Source: Chaetorhynchus papuensis
Taxonomy: Eukaryota > Chordata > Aves > Passeriformes > Rhipiduridae
Length of the DNA: 64,000 nt
Direction: 5' to 3'
Assembly (NCBI GenBank): GCA_013396525.1
Contig: VWYX01000208.1
Location: 555,611-619,610 of the forward strand
In this document: in pieces, positions 39,751 through 52,416 of the stretch
Layout: every line of letters begins with the position of its first letter
Position numbering within the stretch: the stretch's first letter is position 1
Notes under the pieces: generated by a model
What the model was told of the DNA's origin: nothing
What the model saw: only the letters and a program-made list of their open reading frames with translations
Database searches by the model: none
Position numbers and translations under genes: made by a program

Positions 39751-39851
39751 CAAAATACGTCACCAAGACATTTTTGAAAATGCAGTCTATAGTTTTCTTT
39801 TTTAGGATTAGAATGTTTTAAAAGGTAATGTCACATCCTGAAAAGAATCAG

Positions 39852-39897
39852 CTTATGCTTTAGAGATGGGAGCTCTTATGCTTTAGAGATGGGAGCT
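39852..39897 (+). repeat. Perfect 23-bp tandem duplication
   Basis: The unit beginning CTTATGCTTTAGAGATGG (39852-39874) is repeated exactly and without spacer at 39875-39897. It lies about 100 bases after a CR1 tail. Confidence 0.95.
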
Positions 39898-42308
39898 GTG
39901 CACAAATGAAAGTTCCATGACCAGATTCCAGTCTGTTTGGACGTAATGATGTAAATCAAGTCCACACCAAAGAGAGTGGAATCACTCCTTGAAATTTCAG
40001 GATTTTTTCTACAAAATTAAAGTCTTAGTAGTTTTAACTTCTTGGAATAAATTCCATATTAGTGAAAAAACTCTCACTGGTTTCCTCAATTAAATCAGGA
40101 ATATGCTTCTGCTTCTCCTTGGAGCTCTAATTAGAGGAGGAACACCCTTACCTCTGTCTGTTTTCAGATTCAAAAGACAAAATTCTCCCTCTGGTTAAAT
40201 GGAGGGCTTTGTAGAATATGGTTTTCATTCACAAACCCAGTTCTTCTGAGTGTAAGAGAGGAAAAGTATTGTTAACATACTTGTGTAGTGTACAAGTTGC
40301 AATTTGTGGAATTTTTCCACTACCCTGCCTGGAAGCATAACTGTAGCCTAGTAAAAAACTGACATAAGCACTAAGCATTTATTTGTCTTGAAAAAAATTG
40401 GAAATTTTGGTTAGTAGGACCTTGCTTTGGGTATGGAATAGTCTGTGTAGTACTCTGCCTCAGAACCAAATTTTAATTGTTCTCTTCTTCTCATAGTCAT
40501 TTTAATGGATTCAGACATAAACTTATTTACTCTGATCCAAAAGTCCACCATTGATCATGCAGTTCAAAATATAGAGCTCTTTTGGCTACCCATGAGATTT
40601 CTATCCCTCAGATTAGTTACTAGCACACTAATGCATCATTCATGTCAACAAATTATTTGTATTTTCTGTCTCCTGCTGTAGTGACATGGGAAAATTGAAA
40701 ATGAAAATGAAAAGCCTAGAATGTTACTCAAGATCATTGCTATGATATCAGAACTACAGTTGTACTGAGTGTAATATTCCACACCCCAAATCCACTTCTT
40801 TTGAAGTAATGCTCTAAAAGAAGAAATATTAGACAAATACAAAAAATAGGTTCTTTTTAGTTGCCCTGTAGGGAGAAGGAATTGAGAGGAATCTCTTGTA
40901 TGCTTCATGGCAGTTTTGAGACTCAAATCTAATCATTTTGGGAGTATTAAAACATATAAAATACCTTTGAAAGTCTTGGAAATTCACAACTCTTAATTTC
41001 ATTCTGAGAATGAAAAGTCTCTGGAGTTATGCAGTTTCATCAAGGGTGCATACTGAGCAGACTAGTCCCCTTTAATCACTTAAAGCTTTCTTGTTCATGA
41101 AGTGAGATTCACACAGTATGCAACAGCAGTAAATGTTTGCAAATCTGTTTTCTGTCAGGATCACAGCAGAAGTTAGGTTGGAGACAGCTGTCAAGTTTCC
41201 TGAACTGTTGTTCCCTTGTACTTGGGTACAAGCTGAGGAAACTTACATGCCCAGTCTGAAGAGAACTAATCCACATAAAGTGTCTGGCCTTATTTCCTGC
41301 ACCTAAGCTCCTTGTTAGTAGCTAATGTCAGGAGATCTGGATCTTAACACAACACCCCCAGACATCCAGACACTATGAGAATAGCATGGTTCTGCTTCCC
41401 ATCTCTCTTCAATCAGCCCTTCTCAGATGGGGTTATTTCATGCTGCCTGCATTTTCAAATGACAAACCATGGATCTTGATGTGGAGGTCTTTCTTCAGGG
41501 CTAGAATGTGTTCTGTCCAAAAATTCACATCACATATCTGATAAATGACCTTTCTTTGATGGTGTTTCCAGAGTTACCCATAAATGCCAGAAATGTTAGC
41601 TTTGTGTTAAAAGATGTGATACATAGCACAGCAAGTCCATGTCTCAGATCTCAATATTAATGACATGATTTTATCAGCTATTCAACGTCTGTTTCAAGTT
41701 CTGCAATAACGTCTCCCTCATTTCTTATCTTTCCTCCCTGACAAAATATTAATAAAGCTTTTTCTTATGTTTCTGACCTTCCCTGCACTTTCATCCTTCA
41801 CAGACAACTTCAAAGAAACTAGAGCAGATGCATGGGAGTTTCCTGCACTGTGAATTTGTGCAGGCTCAGCTGTGGTGTTCCCCACAGTTCCCCACATTTG
41901 CAGGTACACACGGCATACTCCAGGAACAGTGGAAAAAAAGACAGTATCAATTACTTCTTAGAGCAGCTGTATGTGAGCTATAAGTACAATGTCTCCTGAG
42001 CTGTGGGTCTGGCAAAACTGTCAAGTTTTCATGACTGTAGAAATAAACTCTTACTTTACTCCAGGACCTGCTTTGACTACTGGTCCACTGCAGTCTGAAG
42101 CATTGTGCCAGGTCTATTTTTCCCAATGCCAAATATACATTCTTACTTGCACTTGTTACTAACAGTACAAAGATAATGATTCCACCACAAATCTGGCTTA
42201 TTCTGACAACTGCTTGAGAGAGAAAAATATCCCAGTGAATTCCTGGGCCATGTGACTTTTCCCATTTGCAGAGTCTGCTGTTTTCCCTGTGTAAAGAGTA
42301 TGTTAGAT

Positions 42309-42350
42309 TGAAAAATGGATGACTGAAAATGGATCCACTGAAAAATGGAT
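42309..42350 (+). repeat. Three imperfect copies of TGAAAAATGGAT
   Basis: Copies lie at about 42309-42320, 42323-42334 (one A shorter) and 42339-42350. It is a small degenerate minisatellite with no visible function. Confidence 0.8.
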
Positions 42351-45300
42351 GGGTTGACTACGTTATTTGTCCTTTTAGTTGTTCAAAATTAAAGTGTGAG
42401 TTTCCTGCCTTGGATCTGCATAGGATCTGTGTCTGGGAAGGTATTAGTTTGTTTTTTCACAGTGCCAAAGGATTTGGATAATGAAAACATACAAAATGGG
42501 ATACAAAAGAACTAGAATGCAATGAGAAAAAAAATTGAATTAGAGTATCAATCTGATTGTTCCTATTTCTCATGTTTATCTTTGAAAATCAGAACAGTTC
42601 AGATTTAAACAACCACTTGTGTATTGATTTTGCCCACACTATTTGTAATTTAAGTTAGAACACACTAAGACTGTGCTGATGCCCAGGAATAGACCTGCTA
42701 GTTGCATTTTATGTATACATTGTATGTACATATATGTAAAGTACTGTAAAGGATAAGGAAATGGCAGGAAGACAAATTTGGTTTTTTTCCTATAATGCAG
42801 GGCTCCAAACCATTTTTCTCTGGTATCATCAATCCTGGCATGGCAGCTGCCTGAGCAGTTTCCATTTCTACAAGACCAAGAAGGGCAGCTATTGGGAGAT
42901 GCTCCATTACTGAGGCATCTTTAACAGGCCTTGTGCATCATCAGCACAGTCCTTGGGAAATTACTGGTCTAGCTTAAGATACTCAGGGACTGTCTTCTGA
43001 AATACCTGCATGTTCTTTGCATGCTTTGCTGTTTCTTAAGCCAAAAGAACTTCCAAGAAAGTCAGATCCATTATACAGTATTAATAAACTAGTTACCTGG
43101 GCTCAGATGGGAGACTCACCTCTTCCCTCTGTATCATTAATTGTGTGAAGGTCAGAAGATGTTACGGCACTGTTAATGAGTTTTGCCTTCAGTGGTACTG
43201 AGGGATGCTGGAAGTTCTGTCCCTGCTGTCCATGTGCAGTCATTGAGGCAGGCAGGACAGCAGAGTCATGGGCTATTAATGGACAAGGCTTTGTGCCCAT
43301 CTTCTTCAGATTGCTTCTATCACAGTCATCTACTCCTTTCCCATCAATATCAGTTGACCTTATACAACTGAGACAGCCCCTACATTATTTAAGGATTTAA
43401 ACTGTAGTAATAAAACTTTGAAGTGCACGACTGGTTCATGGAGCATGATTACCACCAGCTCTCAAGGGCAAAGAGCCCCAACACAACAGCCATTTTGTGG
43501 CAGCAGCTGTCACTGCCTCCTGTCCTAGCCATATCACTGAGGGTGCTGCTGGTGGCACCACTGTGGATGGGTCAAAAGCCAGGTGGTGTCTTCTGCTCTT
43601 CTCTTGTGGAGCTCAGGACATAAACAACTGTTCCACTATATAAACCAGATCACATTCACCTTTTTCACTCCATTTCCCTGTGTGTAGGTATCACATAGAT
43701 TAAAAATGCAGTGTCATGTTAAAGAGCTTTTTTAATAGCTTGGAAGCTAAACCTTGTCAACTTATACGTTTTTATACTTACACATTTTGCCACCAATAAT
43801 TTTGAGGGAATTCAAGTACATTCAATACTAGTAGTTTTCTGCATTCACTTCATACAAGTTTCACCAGCAACAGTGCAGGGGCAATATTTCTGCTACATCC
43901 TTGAACTGAATCTGATTTCTGTAATGAATCTTGTTAGCCTGTCCATCTTGGCAGATTGATGTGTCATCTTCCTTTCTTAAAACTTTTTATTATATTCCAA
44001 CCAAGGAACATCAGCCCTTCTGACAAGGCATTAACTTCAGATTATATAATGTCTAGGAGCTTTCTAGAGGAAAAATTTAAATGTTCCTAGAAGTTTGGAA
44101 ATACCATGAATAGAAGGCAGTTCTAATACCCTCATTCTTTGCATGTCTCCAATAAGCTCTGTAGGGAAAGATCATAATAAAATGGTTGTGCCAACTGCCA
44201 AGAAGACAGCACAACAGTCCCTTAGCAAACTGATATCCAGACATTTTTCTTTAAATCTTACCTGAAATTCCTTCTGTTTTATAATGATTTTAACCTTTTC
44301 ATTGCTATAAACTGTTCATCTCCCATTCCATCCTTTCTATCTGGCATTTAGAAAGGTTCGTTACAACTACTTTTTCAACTGCATCCTAAATGATCCAAGA
44401 CATTTCTCAGTATTTGGATTGTTGTAACTATTGTTGCATCCATACCTTAATCTGTTTGTTGGGGTTTTTTCAAATAATCTTTTTTCAATGCCTCTCCAAA
44501 GTTAAAAGACCAATATTTGACATGCTAATCCAATTGAAGTCTCATTAGATCATGTAAGTAGAAACTGAGAACTTTCTGATTTTAATTTTTTTGGTGATAT
44601 TTAAATAGCATGAACACATGCTTACGCATTACCTGCATGCATCTATCTCTCTTTCCCACTCTCTCCCTCCCACTGCCCCCCTGCCATGTGCTAGTTTTTT
44701 TCATTTAATTTGTAAGACATTCTTCTGTTGCATTTACACAACATACTAGTGGAATAACAATAATTTGTTCCAAAGAAGAGCAATTCATTAAATTTCTATC
44801 AAGTCTATTGAAAAGGTACTTGCTACAAGCTGCCATAGAAGTCCTTTTCCTTTACGGTAAGTAGCAATGACATTTGAATAGAAGGGATAACTGCTGTTAT
44901 GGAAGAATTAACAGAATAGGAATGGAAGACTTCTAGTAAAAACACTAAAGACAGTACATAATGAAAAATCTCATTTGAGAGACTGCATATCACTGTGTTT
45001 GGGGCTTCCATTTGCCACAGTTTTTTCATTATCTGATCTTCTCAGCCAACATCTGTCTTGGAACTGTCCTTCTAATGATGCTTAGCTATAGAGGTAATTT
45101 TAGCTGGGGAAAGACTAGTTGCAAAAGGTCCTTCTGAGCCCCGTGACACAGTAAACATGGGGAAAAATATAAAATTATGAGATGCATATCAAGGGAAGGA
45201 AGTTTGAGAATGATCTACAGGCAATAGTAATTTGAGTCCTTTGTCTCAGGTGAGCAGTGGATTCATACATAACATCATGCTGTGTGAAGTCCTGCATGTG

Positions 45301-46020
45301 GGTGGTATTTCAGTAGACAGTTGTGAATTACTTGCTTGGTCCTGATGCTCTTGTTCATACACAAGGAATGTGGTATTGCGTTTCCCAGAAAGCATCAGAA
45401 AAAAAAAGGAAAAGATTCACTGTTCAACTTTTGGAAGAAGCAACAGAAATTGCTGTTGAACCTAGTTTGGAAACTGAAATTTCAGAGAGAATATGAAGAA
45501 AATGAGCTTTCAGATTAATGACAGTCAGGGCAAATTTGTACTACAAAATCATGCAAATAAAAGGGCAAAATGGGAGAGAAAAGGCTCAGAGTCTGAAATG
45601 GGAGGAGGGAAAAGTCACAGATGACTCAAAAATGGCTTCAGTAAAACATAGACTCTGAATTCACCAGTGTTACAGTGATTCCCCCGCCACAGTTATTGTC
45701 TGAATTGTATACAGAAGGACTTTCCCTTCAAAAAGTGAGCATAGACCAAGGACAAAAGGAAATACTAGGCCAAGGACAAAAGGATGGAGGACAACTGGCT
45801 TTGGAATCCTCTCTTTTGAGAAGCCCTGAGAAAAACATTCTTCTGAATTTATGTTAGAACTTAAACCCAAGTTTATAAGACAGCAGAAAGGACCTTTCTC
45901 TGGAGCGAAAAGGAAACTTTCTTGTTTGTGTCTATCACCCAACTATTAAATAATGACAAAATTTACATGGAAATATAATGAAATCTAGTCTTGCATGTGT
46001 GAGATACCTTAGTTTCCTAG

Positions 46021-46487
46021 TGAAGCCTTTTCCTGGTCTTAAAATCAAGAGTCGAACACGGTCAGAAGGGGAAAAGGGATTTTACCTTGGTATTTATTTT
46101 AAGGACCTTTAGGTGCACCACGTCCAGGTCGAATGCACCTCCATGCACCCCGCAATGGCCACTGCAATTCCCCTCCTCAATATCTGGTCTAACATTATAG
46201 GTCTTACTAATTAGCATATCTATCCAAAATTCCCAGTGAGAGGCTTGAATGAGCCCCCTCCCCAAGGAACCTTCCCCTGGATGGTTCTATCTTAGTTTAC
46301 AAAATGTGTTCTGGAGAGGACCTTGGGCTCTGGGGCACACTGATCCCTAACTACGAAGCTTCTAAAATGTTTAGTCTCCCAGTTTAACAAACAAGTCCAA
46401 GAATGTAGGCAAAAGCACTGAGAATACAGAAGTTGTAAAAAGGTATAACAGGGTATAAAAGAAAAGACAAAAATCATCATGGCATCA
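46021..46487 (-). repeat. Solo LTR of an endogenous retrovirus (antisense)
   Basis: A 467-base element bounded by short inverted ends, TGAAGCC at 46021-46027 and GGCATCA at 46481-46487 (6 of 7 complementary), with the standard TG...CA termini. The four bases CTAG occur immediately on both sides (46017-46020 and 46488-46491), as a target-site duplication would. Read on the minus strand it has a polyadenylation signal AATAAA (complement of 46093-46098) about 70 bases before its 3' end, which reads CGACTCTTGATTTTAAGACC, the style of avian retroviral U5 ends. There is no internal gag, pol or env, so it is a recombination remnant. It lies antisense in intron 2 and could contribute a minus-strand promoter or a poly(A) site, but nothing shows that it does. 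Confidence 0.75.
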
Positions 46488-46574
46488 CTAGCAGTAGCTG
46501 GTTAGAGTTGGTATAGCTCATGGAACAAGAATGCAAATTTGGATTCTCTTAGATACGTAGAGGAATAAGAAAAT

Positions 46575-46621
46575 AAGCAATAAGCTTGCTACACACTGCT
46601 TGTGCAAGCAATAAGCTTGCT
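46575..46621 (+). repeat. 16-bp direct repeat (AAGCAATAAGCTTGCT), spaced by 15 bases
   Basis: Exact copies lie at 46575-46590 and 46606-46621, just outside the solo LTR. Each copy also contains a HindIII-type palindrome (AAGCTT), so the region can fold locally. Confidence 0.9.
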
Positions 46622-49600
46622 CAGCACTGGAGCTAGAATTTGGTGTTCACTCCTCAGATAAAAAGCATGTCTGTCTTCTGAAGGTACAGGCCAAATACTA
46701 ATTTAGTATTGATAGTGTTTCTCATTGCAAGTAGTTTCTCATGGCAACTAATTGCAATTTTTCACTTGTGTCTAAGAAAGATTGTTTCTATGGCCTGACC
46801 ACCAGCTCTGTGATGACCAGCAGATTAAATGAGAACTCTCAGTACTAGGTAAATGACATTGCAAAACCTCTTTGGAACAGAGAGGTCATACCACAGTCAG
46901 ATGCAGCTGAAATTTTGATACTGCTCATGTCTTAAACTAGAAATTATCCCAGCTCCATCTTTTAAAGCCAAGAAGCTTCATGCATTTCAGGCAGTTATCC
47001 ATTTATCAAAGACGCTGTTTCAGCATTGGTTTGGGTTTTTCTTCCCCAGTATTTTTTAAAGAATAAATATTATCTTTTTGCAACAACACTTAACATAGTG
47101 CATCCCAGCAATAAAATCACATTACTATTTTTATATAAAACATTGTGGTCCCATTATAAGGATTGCCTATTGAAATTTTCTATAGGCGTTTTAAGAGTCT
47201 CTTATGGTATTCTATTTTCATATGTCTTATGCAACATTCTGTTAAAAATTTTTGCTCTCCTGGATGTTCACCAATCATGCAATTTCTATGATGTAGTGAA
47301 TGCATACTGCAGCCAGAAGAGCCAAAATGGACATGAAGAAATAAAGTGTGAACACCTGGGAGAAGCTGGGAGTTACTTTGTGGTTTATCTAGTGACCACA
47401 GAAATTCCTCAATTAAAGCAATACGGCTGCTGGCAGTTCAGAGCAGTTTTGGAATTGCATTTTGCCTTTGAATCAGCATCATGGTCATAGCTGAGAAGGT
47501 GTAAAAGCCATACAGTTCTACTCTTCAGGAACTTTTATTGTTATATTTTTGTTACAATAGGGAATTAGATAGGCAGTTAGATATCAGAAGCCTGAGAGAA
47601 ATGTGTAAGTTGATGTGCACCATACTTGAGTTGTTTTTCCTCAGAAATCAATTAGCTTCTAAAACTAATAGAGAAATACACCACGTGGCTGGCAGTAGTG
47701 TGAACTTGGAAGGGTCTTTAGCCAGACTCATCCTTCTGGCCCTGAGTCACTTAAGGAGAACAAGAGAACAACCTGCTGTCAGAGATAGGACCTGGCTAAA
47801 TGGCATCGAGAAAACTCACATCTCGATCCTCAAGTGTAGTTGTGTTGCAAAAGGAGTTAAACAGCCTAGCCTTTTATGGATTATTCATAATGATCAATGT
47901 GTTGTGCAGATAAACTGATGAGCCTGTCAGCTTCCACCAGTCTTCAGAAGTTTGAGAACAGCTAAGAAGTACTGCAGGAGATGCACTTGATGATGACACT
48001 GTAATTTGTAGAGCAGCAGTAAAAAATGCCAGGGAGTCTAGGTATGATTGTTGCTGTTGAACAGAGCCAACCACTGCACCAAATTATAGATGAAATCTCT
48101 CATAATGTACTGAAAAAGAGCACCTGGAAGCATAAATCTGTGTGCCAGTTGCATGTATTCTACTCTGTAGAATGGTATGACAAAGAAGGATGTAGGTGTT
48201 ATCCCCTAGGAAATTAACAGGATGATAAGCACTGGAAGTCAGAATACCACTGTGATTGTTTCCAGTCCTTCATGGAACCCTTTTCACTCCCGGATCTCAC
48301 AGGACCACAGGACTGGTCTCACAAGAACATAGTGAACAACTCTGAAATTACAGTGTTGCACCTCGAGCCAACACCATTTGGCTATTTGTACACATGCATC
48401 CTTACAGGCCTTTAAAGTCCATACATTTTATGTTCAGTGGCTACTGGTAAAATATTCTGGAACACCATATTTCATATTTAAGCTTAGTTTGGTTTAAATC
48501 AGACTATTATTCCCTTAGGTAAAGTAGCTTTATACAGTAGTATTTCAGGGAAGTAGTTTTAAATATGTATAATTTAAAAAAATTGCTGCAGTGCAGCATT
48601 AGACTTTGATGGAGTTTTGAGGCCCTTGTACGAGAAAGAGTAGAAGGGGGAGACTTCATTTCTCTGATTGTTTTGGGTTTTATTATTTATTACACTTTCA
48701 CAAGTGTATGTGATGCAAAATAGAGAAAACTGGGCAAAAAAAGAGAAGAGTACTACTCTTCTCTTCAAGCTGGAGACTGTGACATATAAAACATGGAAGG
48801 TGAATTGCAGAAGACCAGATAATGGATTCCAAAATTTGACTTCAGTTATTAAAACCTTAACTCCATTCTTCTAGAATGATATGGGCAGAGAGGTAGATAG
48901 ATTAACAGATTTTAACATCAGTTGGTGTCTTTTGTGATGATCTCATGTAAGCCTTTTTGTATCACAGCCGCAGAATTGCATTCTATGCTTCAGTGGCTAC
49001 AGCTGAATTAGGAAATTTAGTAAAATTTAAGGGACTAATCAGAAATACTGCAGTTTTGAAATGCCCAGGGATGGAGGAAAACCCATCATGCCTGTTCAAA
49101 CTCTGTACAGTAATTATATTACCAGTTTATCTCTTCAAACATGTTTAAACTCGGGGATAGATTGAGGGAAGAAAGAACAATTAAGTTAGTTGTAACAGTT
49201 TAATGGTAATCCAAATTAGATAACCAAACTTAACTACACTGCTTTTGTGATCTAATTTTGAATGACACTGCAGGCTTTCCTTTTGGAACAGCACTATGTG
49301 CCATCTTACTTTGAAAAATAAGTTTACTTCTGAACTGAAATCAGTGTTGCATAGTAGTTTAGTACTACTAACATTGTAGTTAGTAGTTGTATTAGTGCTT
49401 TGTTCAACACATCTTTCATTAACTCTTTTAGTTATGTCCAAAAAAAAAATGTAAAGCCATGATGTAACAAAGGGAATCTTAATTTTTAGTTGTCTTGAGA
49501 AAAAGTGTAGTAGCTATCAATTATATTATCAATTGCTCAGTCATGACAATAGGATATGTCTGGACAGAAGTCTATTATTATATATATTTTCCTATGTGTA

Positions 49601-50379
49601 ACAAGCTAACATGAAAAAAAAAAGGAGCTTAGCAGCACAAACACCCAGTGCAAACCTGTGTCTGTGGCATTTGTAGTGAATGCTACTTCGGTCTCTAAAT
49701 AGAAGCATCATTCTGAATGCTGGTCTCAGAGCACAGCAGCTTTCAATAAAATGCAAACCCCACACCCATTATCCTCAGATCATATTTGTACGTATTCAGC
49801 CATGTCTGCCTGAATTATTTGTGTGTTTTTATGTTTACCAGCAAAGCAGCACCAACATGACAATGGAAGGACAGGTTGGATCCTAGCACAGCTTGCTCAC
49901 TGACAGGATCATTATCCAGTTTAAAAAGGCCAGGGCAAAGTTTACCCTTTATTATACCTCTTTAACTCTACTGAGCATCACAGTTTGCAAAGGGATTTCA
50001 TTTGGGGCCAGAAGAATGCCTGTCACAGGAATCTCCTTTCATATTAACTCTAGGATCTTTTTAACTGACTACTCCATGGGAATAACCTTGCATGATTATT
50101 AGGCTCTTGACTAAGTCAACAAGACTGTCAGGCAAAAAAAAAAAAAGCAACCAAAAAATATGAACGCACAAGTTTTAGAATAAAATTCCATTATTTCCAG
50201 GTTTTATGAACTTTTCCTTACAAGATATGGAACGGTGGCAATACCTGTTTGCTCTGTTTTAAAAACATGATGTGAATTCTTCCAAGTTAATTTATCAGAT
50301 GCAGAAGTTTCAACATTGACAGCCTTTGAAAACAGGCCTGTCCACAGAAAACATTATTGATTACTATTGGTGTGAATTG

Positions 50380-50660
50380 ACACAATCAGGTAACCAAGGG
50401 AACGGCCAAGTGACAGCTGAAATGCAAAGAGTAGATTTATTTCGTTACCTCACCGACCGTGCCAGGTGGCAGAGACACGTGGGGACAGAAGCTCCCTTAG
50501 GCTCAGCTCATCCCAACGGCCAGCACAGGGGAGAGCTTGCAGCCTGCTTCGCTATAACAGAAGGCTTCCTGCCTCTCTGTGAGAGTGTGTTATCTCTCCA
50601 CAGGAATTCCACTTCTCAAAACAGCCACAGGGTGAGCCACGCTAGGCATAATAAATTGAG
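50380..50660 (-). repeat. Possible LTR-like remnant (antisense)
   Basis: This is a patch with more GC and CpG than the surrounding intron (TTCGTTACCTCACCGACCGT). On the minus strand an AATAAA (complement of about 50437-50442) follows a GC-rich stretch and is followed by a T/C-rich tail, which resembles an LTR R-U5 region. I could not find inverted ends or a target duplication. A 131-codon + strand frame (50326-50721) spans it with no recognisable domain. Confidence 0.3.
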
Positions 50661-52323
50661 TTTTCCCACACTGGCATTTTTAGCATTCCCAGCTGCAAGG
50701 TCACTTTGGTTTAAACTATGACCTCCTTTTTGCCAAATCTTCCAGTTTTAGTCCTTTCTTCCCAAAACTATCCATTATCAGGAGTTCTCGCTGCCATGAT
50801 TTCCACAGCTGAGCCCACAGCAGTGGAAAAGTCCTTTTTCCTACCTCTTTTTTTTCCGTAGTTCTGAAGGTGAGAAATAGAAATCATGGCCCAGATTCTG
50901 CATTCTATTCATGCCTCAAACATATCCTTATTTCTGACAGCTTCCTGGCATTGTTTTTCTGTGCATTGATCTGTATTCCTCTGCCATATGAATAGTTCAT
51001 TAATTATCCTTATTTGCTCTACATGTGGGAGAATATCTACATCATGATTTCTGTATATATGTGTAGTTCTTCTGTACTCCATCTGATGATATGCTATCCC
51101 ATGGAAGATCCAAGATAATCAGATTCTGAAATAAAATAACCTTCATTCTCCCCTCTGAGTATTGTTTGCATTTTGAATAACAATTAACAGAACTAGTAAG
51201 ATATTATATGAGTACTCTAGGCACAAGCTGTCAGTGCTGTTAATATACCTTCTGAAAGAGACATCGACACATGGTTAAACTGTGCTTGCTAAGACCCTTT
51301 TTGAGCTCAAAGATCAGTAAGTTACATGTATGTCAGATCTCTTGATTTTTCTTCCTTCACTTTTGAAACTATTTTTTCCGACAAAATCATACTTCTCTGA
51401 GGCTAAATATCCTCCTGGTGGTTTTGTTTTTGTATACAAAGGAATCTAGCCAGTCTTTGATAAACTGACTCAATAAACATACAAATATAAATCAATCACA
51501 AATGTATAACAAAGACATAGCAGTGAATTATTAACTAATGTTGTTATAAACAGACAAGTTTTGGAGTCACAATGCTCATTTTGCCCTGGTTACTGAGTTG
51601 TATGTGTACACATATAACTTTTATAAATCTTTTAAACAATTAAAACATACTTCACAAGAAGCGTCATTGAATATCGTTGCCAGAAGTTTAGTTGACCTCA
51701 GTATAATATCTGTATCAGCATTTTCCCTACCTTCATTAGTAAATCTACCATTATTCTTGAGAATGACCTATACAGGTGGAGAAGTGTGAACACCCAAAAT
51801 TCAGAAAAAGCTTTAGTCAAAAATTTTAAGAAAGTTAACCCATTAATGAAGACAAACTGACCAGAAATGATCCTTATTTGTCTGATGTGCCTTTGGGCAA
51901 CCTGGAGTAACAGACCTGAACAACTCCCTTCACATGGCTTTTAGCTTTAAAGCCAAAAAGTTACAGATCTGGAAAAAGTGAAGCTATTGTTTAAGTGAAG
52001 AAGGAAATAAATAATGACATACTCTTATAAACCAAAGAAGTCTAATGCATCACAAACATCAGGGAATCAAGAAAGCTCAATTGTCTTTGACATAGAAAAA
52101 TCCCGGGAAACCAGATTTTTGCAAAGAAGCAGAAGCAAATATGTTGGTCAGCTACAGATATTTTTCAGGAGTGCAAATATCAATTAGGTATTTAGAAACA
52201 TCTTGAATAAGGAAAAATTTCCGGCACAGAAATAAGAGACAATAATTACTTCTCTCTACAAAAGTAACAACATTCTTATAAGACGGGTTTTTACTGTTTT
52301 GTTTCTGTGACTGTTTTTTGCAG

Positions 52324-52416
52324 GTGTTGCTGCTTTGGATTCCAACATTTCTGGGAAGATTGGTCTGCGAGCAGTTGTATATTATCTCTGCACTACAATC
52401 ATTGCTGTAATCCTAG
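52324..52416 (+). CDS. SLC1A1: SLC1A1 coding exon 3 (residues 78-109)
   Basis: The acceptor is a pyrimidine-rich tract ending ttttttgcag|GT and the donor is CTAG|gtactc, both phase 1, giving 31 codons. It codes VAALDSNISGKIGLRAVVYY followed by LCTTIIAVILG, the loop after TM2 and the TM3 helix. The DSN-x-SGK-x-GLRAV signature is shared by EAATs. N85-I-S fits an N-glycosylation sequon, but it sits in the conserved TM2-TM3 connection where mammalian EAAT3 has the equivalent NVS, so it is unlikely to be used. The donor gtactc departs from consensus at +4 to +6 and is one of the weaker splice sites in this gene. It is followed by a 1.6 kb intron. Confidence 0.96.

Larger units (their letters stand above)
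35592..52323 (+). other. SLC1A1: SLC1A1 intron 2 (16.7 kb)
   Basis: The intron runs from gtatga to ttgcag. It holds a palindromic hairpin (37282-37362), a CR1 in antisense (37666-38390), a CR1 in sense (39100-39750), a 23-bp tandem duplication (39852-39897), a solo LTR in antisense (46021-46487) and a weaker LTR-like patch (50380-50660). The remainder is AT-rich sequence with nothing I recognise. The open frame at 47026-47490 (154 codons) is the longest outside GC-rich DNA but has no recognisable domain. Confidence 0.85.

Noticed and set aside
47026..47490. 154-codon + strand frame in intron 2, unusually long for AT-rich DNA
   Set aside because: No recognisable domain, no splice context, no repeat similarity, and a composition typical of chance translation. 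A protein search would settle it.
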